Shown: positions 55,931-64,000 of the stretch, piece by piece
Position numbering within the stretch: position 1 is the stretch's first letter
Layout of the letters: every line of letters begins with the position of its first letter
NCBI GenBank assembly: GCA_021464245.1
Contig: JADCRB010000114.1
Span: 3,844,001-3,908,000 of the forward strand
From: Carallia brachiata
Lineage: Eukaryota; Streptophyta; Magnoliopsida; Malpighiales; Rhizophoraceae
Reading direction: 5' to 3'
DNA length: 64,000 bases
The notes under the pieces: generated by a model
Database searches by the model: none
What the model saw: only the letters and a program-made list of their open reading frames with translations
Told to the model about the DNA's origin: nothing
Position numbers and translations under genes: made by a program

Positions 55931-58900
55931 TCGCCTTTATTTTTTTATGGTCGCAAACTTTTGGTAGACATTATAGGCGCCTTGCCTCGAAGACTGACAA
56001 CAGATAAATCATTTAGTTTTTTTAAGAGTCGGTGCTTCGAGTTGCGTTATATGAAAAAAGGATACCTAAACTTTGATTGGAATCTCACCTTGCTAAGATT
56101 CGCGAGTGGTTCAACAAAAAGCTAACCGGTTTTTTTTTCTTGAACGACAACAAAAAGCTAACTTGGTAGGCCCATTTTAAAATTATGCATTATATATTTA
56201 CAACTGTATATTAAAATTATATATTTTGATTAATTATGTTTACTAAAATGAACTTTAACATTATATTTGTTTATTACAATTAATGTTTTCAACTTTGATT
56301 ATTTTGGTTAGCATTTTAAACGTAGATAAGTTGCTTATGAACAACTCATAGATTCCACTCAATAAAAACTCGACTAGTTAATATTAGTTTAATTAAACAA
56401 ATTTTCCCTAAGGTTTATTTAAATTATATTTAAGTCCTAAAATTAATTAAAACATTCAATTTAAATCTAAATTTGATCTAAACTTTCAATTTAATCCTTA
56501 AAACTAAAAAATTAATTTCCAACTATCATCTGGAATTATTGATTTTTTTTCAATTACTTTCACAAATATACATTTATTATTAAACACTATTTCTACTAGT
56601 TCAAATACCGGTTAAATTTTAAACCACTAATTTTCCTAGTTCGACAACCGTCCAATTCTGATAGTACTGTTTTAAGCAATAGTTTTCGTGATCTTATGAC
56701 GTGATTTACCTAAATTTCTGCAACGGTTTCTGAATGTTTTAGTTACCTAGTGATTTTCATTCAATAAGAAGCCTTTTTTGGAAATTAAATGTGGCATTTA
56801 TAATAATTAGGCTTCCAAAATCTTAATTCAAACATATTTGTACAAATAAATTAATACGACATCAAACACAATAAAGGAAAAGTTGTTGACAGTCCATAAT
56901 TTGAAAGTATGAAGAGTAGACAAGGGAGTTACAAAATGCGAATAAAGCTTACATCACAAATTTCTTGCTTATCCTTTGAGGTCATCATCTCCATTCGATA
57001 ATGAGAGAAAAAAAAAAAAAAAAGGTATTAGTTTAACCGATTAGATCGAAAATAAATGACAATCAACAGGGAAAAAAAATAAAAAAAGATTACAAGCTTT
57101 AGTTTCAATCCATGTAGGAATTGATTGAGAGATTATGTTACCCCATTCCTTAACAAAGTTTCTGCTCCTAATTTAAAATTCCTTTTGGAAGATTGCCATG
57201 CACACATCCATTTATCATAATCAATCAACCCATTTATCTTTGTATCCTATGAAAACCATCTCCACACATAAAAAAATATTTACATTCCTAACATTCAAGC
57301 ACATGAATGTTGAGAAAACACGAGTTAATCTTGCATGTTCTATTTCTTATGTTTTAACTCTGCCTGACCTTAAACTTTTTCAACAACAAAAAAAGTAGAA
57401 AATTTTCAATTTTAAAGAGTCATCGTTGTACATCATATCTCATAATATCCATTGAATTAAAAAAAAAAAAAAGGGCACATCTTATCCAATTTCCATTTGT
57501 CTCCTAGATTTTCACATTATATTGGCAGCCTTTGACCCCAAGAAATTGAATCATCTTATACTAAAGGATTATATCATCAACAAGAACGTTATTTTCAACA
57601 CATTGACGTCATATAGTTGTTTATTCAGCTGAAAACTAATTGGGTGAATCCTGCAAGCGTATAAGTTAATCGTAATAATAAAAATCTGACAAGTATTTCA
57701 AGTGTCAAATTTACAGGAATTGGAGACTAATTGAGATTTGCGAAAATTATAATTAAATCCAAACTAAATTTGAAAATTAGAATTGATTTGAAAATTTAAT
57801 TGAAAGCAATCAAGTAAGAGAATTTAATAAACAAGAGGTTAATAATTGAAATCTCGGGTTGAGGTTTCTTCAAATTGAGAGGAACTAGAGCTTAGAATTT
57901 CATTTAAAGGAGGGCAAACTACGTTATGTTCATAAATTTCGTAATTTTAATGTCGTTTCTACTTAATTTGACTTTTACTCTCTCCCAAGTAATTAAGTCG
58001 TACCTAACTTACTCACGATTTTCTCTCGAACTCACACGAGCATAGGTTAAGCCCATTAAGAGTAGAAAACAATGAGCGTGTACTTACTCACGATTTTCTC
58101 TCGAACTCACACGAGCATAGGTTAAGCCCATTAAGAGTAGAAAATAATGAGCGTCGTACAAATCTTTCATATTTCTATGTCAACATTTGCATGTTCAAAT
58201 ACGTAGTGCACATTTAATATATCATCTCTTGAATGTTGACATAACCCAAAATTTTACTCTATAGTGGTCAATCATAAAAGTATTAGAAAATTAAAAGTAG
58301 ATAAATCAAATCAAAGTTTACAAATTGAATAATATTAATTAAAAAGGCAAAGAAATCATTTATGAAAACTAAGTATTCAACCTCTCAATCTAGATTTCAC
58401 CGTAATCCTAGCTTAATGATCCATGCTAAAAACTGAAAAATTGAAAGCAAATAGTTTAGATAAGGTCATAAAAATAGCGAAAAGAAAACTTCATTTGGGT
58501 GCCTAAAATTCGTGAAACCCTGGTAAAAGCCTTCAATCTCTCTATTTCTCTCTCCTTTTCTTCTGCAATTTGTTCTTTTTTGCTTTACATTGTCTACGTT
58601 CCTATCTTTCCTCCAACAATCCTCTAGGATTTTTGGGTTTATATATATTAATTTGGAAGTACCCCGAAGTGGCCATATACTTGTAATTTTACTAAAATCA
58701 AGAAAACCATAGAAATCCTACACCAAACCAGAGTAGGATAAGACATAACCTAGACTCAGCTAGATCAGACACGGACTAGCTAGAACATTAATCATGATTA
58801 CGCTCTCTTGATAGGTTCGATCAATTATAAATCATCAAGTTTTACTAATTTTCCATCAGTTTTGCCCTACAAAGCACAAAAGAGCAAAAAAAGTAAACCA

Positions 58901-61027
58901 CCAAAATTCTCCCAATTGCACAAAGAACATATCAATTTAAAGTTCTTAAACTACATCACATCATTATAATTGTATTCTACATTGTCATGTAAAACGTCGT
59001 GGAGAATAAATTTGAGACATTTTATTCAAGGTCGCTTGTCACAGTTTCTTCAAAAGTTGAAAGACCGAGAATAAATTGATTGTGGAAATCAAATACCAGC
59101 AGAAATTGGTTAAAGAAAGTGCAGGAAAATTGTCAAAAAAGACTCTTGATAATTATGCTGATGATGATTTAAAAGTTTTTGTGTTTGCATATAGTGAACC
59201 AGTGATAAGAAGAGTCAACATCCAGTGCAGATCCAAAAACAATTTAGAAGGAGTAAACTTTATATGTACAAATATAATAGTAAAAACTAATGTACATGAT
59301 GAAATCAAATAGTTTTATTAATTATTCCGAATAATAGGAATTATGATTATATCATGAAATTTTATATTTTCCATATAATCAAATACATTTTTATATAAGT
59401 AAAATTTTTATTATTTAGTCATTTATTTTTTATGTGAATTTTTAATAAATTCTTTATGATGTTTGTTGCAAAAAAAAAAAATGTTTGCTTTAACTGTTAT
59501 AACTGATGAAATTGAAGTCAATTTATAAACAAATACATTTCTTGATATACAATGTGTTTTTAAATATTTTTTTAATGATAATCATTATTAATAATTTGTC
59601 TTATCAAAAGATAAAAAATGTTTTAAAAAGTGCTAATATGAATATAAAAAATATTTATTAAGACAATTTCAAAAATAAAAAAATATAATAAATATATTAC
59701 TAATGGGTTGCAAAAGAAATAAAAAAAAATGGAACCTATATTTTGGAATAAAAAAAAAAAAACCGAAGTATGCGAGGTTGAAGTTGAAATTTGTAGGTTT
59801 TTTGTGGGGGTATAGATTGACTACAATCAGGCTAAGGTCCAATCTTCTTAGGTTTTTGGTTTGCCAAATATAACATAACTTAAAAATTAGGGGGACAATT
59901 GCCTCCTCTAGGTTCAAGTTGAAATTTGAAGATTTCTTTTTATTTCGTATTATGAATAACGGTGTGAATGATTGTAAGACCGAATTAGGATTAAAGATTA
60001 AAGGAAATGTTATAGTTAATTCAAATTTATTATAAATTAGAATTTGGCATTCGAATAGAATTTAGATTGTTATAATTTCAGTGTTTGGATAGGAGTAGAT
60101 ATCATTAGTATCTTATATATAAAGAGTTTAGAGTTTCAATTTATTAAATGATTGGTGAATCTAATAGTTGAGAAATTTTATTAATTTATTGTGTGTACTT
60201 TGATCTTATTATTGTGTGAAAAACTAGTTGATAGAATTAAATTCTAACGATAATGTCAAAACTAGTTGAACTAAAGATCTAACAACTACATCACAAATAA
60301 ATTAAGACATTTTGCTGAGAATTTGACCTTGTGTTTGGATGCTTGACTTGTTCAAAAAAAAAAAAAAAAAAAGGGCTCCTAACGAACAAAAAGAACAGAG
60401 AACAGGTAATTCGATGCTAAATTAATTTGTCTTTGCAACTTACACGTCGCACCCTTCATGAACAGCAAGAACATATTCAATCAAGAGCAGCAAAATTACT
60501 GCGATCACAAGCTACCAGCAGCAGACAGCACTGGTAAAAAAACAAAACTGTTACCTCGCAGTGAATTTCTATATCTCAGTTCCCATATGACGTATGTGTA
60601 CCCTCTTCACATGGCATGCCATGAACCAGACATTGACGATCATAATCCTCTCCTACGGCTTTTCAGATCACTAAAAAGCAGCTTTAATTTCTTCAATGCA
60701 AAAGTTTTCAAGGCATTTTGATCAATTTGACACAACAGATGGGGCTATGCAATGTAAATTACTCCCAAGAGATAACAAAAAGCTCAGAACTTACGCCAGC
60801 GTTTACATCCAGTGGTCTACTAAAAACAAAAGTGAAGGCAAAATCACTCAACAATATTAGTCTGTTACAACTTACAATTTCTGTACAGTGTAGAGACTAT
60901 GGATCAAAGATTTTCAAAGTGTACAATACAAATTATGCTGATAAAGTCTATGTCTATAAAAGAATTTTAGGAAAGCCCTCTTAATTATTTAATCAAAATT
61001 ATAAGAGAAAACTATGATCCAATTAAT
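55931..61027. other. AT-rich intergenic DNA, 5 kb
   Basis: No gene I can support. Short frames at 57198, 59076 and 60458 have no recognisable homology. A 73-bp tandem duplication is at 58011-58156. The right end (about 60450-61027) probably includes the EPFL 3' UTR. Confidence 0.5.
58011..58156. repeat. Tandem duplication 2 x 73 bp
   Basis: TTACTCACGATTTTCTCTCG starts at 58011 and again at 58084. The two units differ at only a few bases (AAAACAATG against AAAATAATG near the end). Confidence 0.93.
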
Positions 61028-61517
61028 TTAAGGGTTATAAAAATGGTCACCACAGCGACACTTCCAACCGAGCGGCTTGTAATTCGAGAACTTGTTATTG
61101 CCCGTTGCAACTGGGTCAGAAAACTCAACAGGATCTGCAAAACCTGGTTGGACTCGGCTGTGACTCGGTATAGTAGGGACTTGAACTGCCATGCAAGGAT
61201 GGCAGCCGTTGCATTTGTTGTGGCAACTCGGTGGGGTTGATCCCAGCCTTGTTTTCTCCTCAGACAACAAAACCTACACCAACACGAAACACAAGCAAGA
61301 ACCCATTTGCACAACTTCACCATATCCATTCATCAAATCCCAGATTTTTTGTTTTTGGGGGAGAGAGAGAAGATGAAGGGCATACCTGGGGAGCAGCAAC
61401 TGGCTGTTGGTGATGATTAAGACAAAAGATCGGGGAGAGAATTAGAGAATGAAACAATACAACTGAAATTAGTAGTGCTGTAGTGGTGCTCAAAAGACAT
61501 GGGAAGTGGGAACTCAT
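61028..61517 (-). CDS. EPIDERMAL PATTERNING FACTOR-like (EPFL) secreted peptide
   Basis: Two exons, 61386-61517 and 61028-61273, with a phase-0 GT-AG intron (61274-61385), encode 125 residues. The N-terminus (MSSHFPCLLSTTTALLISVV...) is a signal peptide. The C-terminal mature peptide begins around RLGSTPPSCHNKCNGCHPC and ends NYKPLGWKCRCGDHFYNP. Six cysteines in the EPFL pattern (C-x3-C-x2-C-x2-C, then C-x-C) flank a loop of about 40 residues. EPFL peptides are apoplastic ligands of ERECTA-family receptor kinases and TMM that set stomatal density, growth and organ shape. The GSTPPSCHN/CHPC form fits the EPFL1/EPFL6-like side of the family; I cannot decide which member. The frame is intact. 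Confidence 0.92.
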
Positions 61518-64000
61518 TGTTGTGGCCCTTTCATGTCACCATGAAGTCAAGCAATGAAGAAGACTTAGTTCAAAATAGTTCAAACCTAGTCGTCAGCGAT
61601 GTTCTGCTGCAGCCACAAGCAACCAATACAGCTGTACTTAAGCAAATACAGAAAAAAAATAGAGATATATGTTTGCTATGAATCTTTTTAATTTCATGGG
61701 CAAAGAATACAGGTTGCTGAGAGGGAAGCATGCATAAATGGTGTGATAGTTCAGCCACTGTACAGTCTCACAAAAAAAGAGAGAGATAATGGTGGCAGTT
61801 CATCAACTGTACAGTCTGTGAGAGAGAGAAAAATGGGGTACGTGTGGCAGAGAAGTGAAAGGAACAACACGAAATAAGGTAAACAAATTGGGAGAATCCA
61901 AATCAGAAGTGGAGGACTCGTTTGGCAGCTCCTTCTTTCCTATTTATTGGTTTGATTGTATTTAGATTTTTGGGCTAGACATGCTGATAACAACAGATGA
62001 GTCTAATTATTATATTTTTTTTAATTTAAAAACATTTATTTATTTTTTTTGTTATATATTTTTTTATACATATTTAAAAGAATAATCATTACAATTAATT
62101 GCATTAAATATCTTAAGTTTGTTACCAACATAATTCTTCTAGGATAATATTGTATCATTTAAAATTTCTCTCAATTTTTTTATTGTGCATTTAGTGACTA
62201 TTTTAGTAGCTGGGCAGAAAGCCAAAGGATTGTCTGTCTCTCTCGTTTTATCTGGGGTGATGACATGATAAGAAAAGATGGGCAGTGGTTCAATTCAGCC
62301 TTTTATTGAAAGCAGTCTCACTTTTCTTTGTTTCAGTGATCAGATCTCAGAATGTATTCATAAGGGGCTTCATCAATGCAACTGGTATTCTTTGAATATA
62401 AGTAATTAGTTGGACGTTGGAATATCCTATCTTGTTCTCCCCAAAAAAAAAGAATTGCATTTTTTTTTCTTGTTGGATATATATATATATATATATCGCT
62501 TGTTTGTGGCAGTAGCATTTTGCACTGTGGTTTTTCATGAAATATAGTAGTAAGTGAGCTGATAATTATGAAGAAAATGATGTTTGAACCTATATTTTAT
62601 GGGCAACTAGGTGGCTTTGCTCCCCGTCGAAACAAAAACAATTAAGCTTCAACTTCATTTTTAGTTAGCAAGAAATTACGTGATTAATTCTATGCTCTCC
62701 ATATGGATGGTGTTTTTTTATGAGTTGAATCCAACTAAGTGTTGAATTTTGGATATATATTCTACAACAAATACAGTATTATTGAGTAAAAATTCATTTT
62801 TAATTCATTGCAAAATAACTCATTGAGTTAGATCCATAGTGTTTTAAAATCTAGGTAACTTTGATTAAATTCAAATAGAATTGATGCCATATCTACAAAC
62901 CAGTGTATCCCTAAATATCATTCAGTAGGCATACAAAATAAGGCGCTTAAATCCCGAAAAGGAGAATTATGATACAAGAATTGAAAACCTAATAAAGAAA
63001 TCGTATTATTTTATACAAAATGGCTATTATTTTACACAAAATGGCTATCACTTTTCCGCCATGACATTAATTTGTATCAATTGAGAGGATACATATTGTA
63101 AATTTTCTAGAAGAATTCTGATACAATACAAGGATATATTTTTCTCCTGGGAAATGTACATATGTACCAGCTGTCAAAATCTTAGCGGGTTATTTCCCTG
63201 AACCAAAGAAAATAAGAAAGGATTCTTAAAAATATACAATGTTCTTCCTTTTTTTACCCGTATACCAGAGGTAAAAGAACGTTACAATGTTAATAGTGTG
63301 TTTAGATTTTCATAAATTGAATAGAAAGAAAGTTGTAAGAGAAGAAATTTGTAAAAAAATAAAATTATTTGGATAGATGAGAAATATGTGAGAATAAAAA
63401 TGATAAGAAAGAAAATGAGAAAGAAAGTTGTTAGAGAAAAAATTATGAGAAAATAAAATTGTTTGAATAGACAAAAAAATATGTAAAAAAAAAAAAAAGG
63501 AAAGAAAATGAATAGTATCTTTTCCTTTCCTTACTTTCTTTCCCTTGAGTTCTACTAATCCAAAAATCCAAATTAAAACATGAAATTAATAGATTTTTAT
63601 TTTTTTTTACTTTTTTTACTATCTAAAAAAGATATATCACAGTTATATTAATTATCGTACCTATAGATCGAGGTTAAAATTCATTCATTGGCGTTTGCAT
63701 TTAACCTTTTCACAAAAGTAATACCCACTATTTAAATACTATTAAACTTAAACTTTTGATATCTTATTGTTGTGTTAATGATTTGAAAACTCAACAATGT
63801 GCTCTCTGCATATAATCATTTTTTCAAAGGGGCAGCAAGAATAAAGATACTCAAATCTAAATTAATAAAGAAAAAAAAAAGACAGAATTATCAATCTTTT
63901 TAATCCAGCGACCACATGGTATAGTAATTAATAGATTATTAATGGGCAAAGAGTTATTACAATGTTGCATATATTATACAACATGTACCAAACTGCCAAG
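61518..64000. other. EPFL upstream region and AT-rich DNA to the window end
   Basis: Includes GAGAGA tracts near 61780-61830, an (AT)n at about 62477-62496, and a purine-rich degenerate repeat (GAAAGAAAGTTGTTAGAGAA type) at 63290-63510. No coding region supported. Confidence 0.5.

Noticed and set aside
59076..59312. 78-codon ORF (MIVEIKYQQKLVKESAG...)
   Set aside because: No recognisable family, no splice context and strongly AT-rich; a chance frame is as likely.
60458..60984. Two adjoining plus-strand ORFs next to EPFL
   Set aside because: They lie antisense to the likely EPFL 3' UTR, the second lacks a proper ATG at its start, and neither has homology I recognise.
61043..61240. Plus-strand 65-codon ORF
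   Set aside because: Antisense shadow of the EPFL mature-peptide exon.
1..64000. CRISPR arrays, operons, rRNA or functional tRNA genes
   Set aside because: None seen; repeats are plant microsatellites and transposons, and tRNA-like boxes occur only in SINEs.

Overview
The window is nuclear DNA from a flowering plant, most likely a eudicot. Genes have many short GT-AG introns. Recognisable families are PR-4/barwin, UGT85-type glycosyltransferase, chloroplast HAD hydrolase, plant F-box, chloroplast rhodanese STR14, Mediator MED18 and an EPFL peptide. The gaps are AT-rich and full of plant transposable elements. I cannot name the species.

Layout. A PR-4 gene lies at 568-1455. From inside its second exon (1285) to 40077 the window is a head-to-tail tandem duplication. 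Unit 1 is 1285-25486 and unit 2 is 25487-40077. The ancestral unit carried PR-4 exon 2, an LRR relic, a UGT gene, a HAD hydrolase gene on the minus strand and the first two exons of an F-box gene. The junction at 25487-25492 fuses F-box intron 2 to PR-4 exon 2 through the shared six bases GTAAAT. Right of the duplication come the last F-box exon (ends 40556), STR14 (43797-46098, +), MED18 (47442-50934, -), about 10 kb of AT-rich DNA with inverted-repeat elements, and an EPFL peptide gene (61028-61517, -).

Since the duplication the two units have collected different insertions. Unit 1 has a 9-bp-TSD Mutator-type MITE, a tRNA-like SINE and a 9,982-bp LTR retrotransposon. Unit 2 has two poly(A)-tailed retroposons with 12-bp target duplications. 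Both copies of each duplicated gene are damaged, at different places: UGT by single-base losses, HAD by a 4-bp loss versus loss of exons, F-box by splice-site and nonsense changes versus a 1-base loss. Some of the single-base losses could be sequence errors.

The standout is the retrotransposon (12723-22704). It is a Tat-type Ty3/gypsy element (gag, protease, RT, RNase H, a second plant-type RNase H, integrase). Between pol and the 3' LTR it also carries a WUSCHEL-clade transcription-factor-like coding segment: a complete WOX homeodomain, then a WUS-box-like LPLFP motif, then an LxLxLxL EAR-like motif, in that order on the sense strand, preceded by its own TATA-like sequence. It looks like capture of a host stem-cell regulator by a retroelement.
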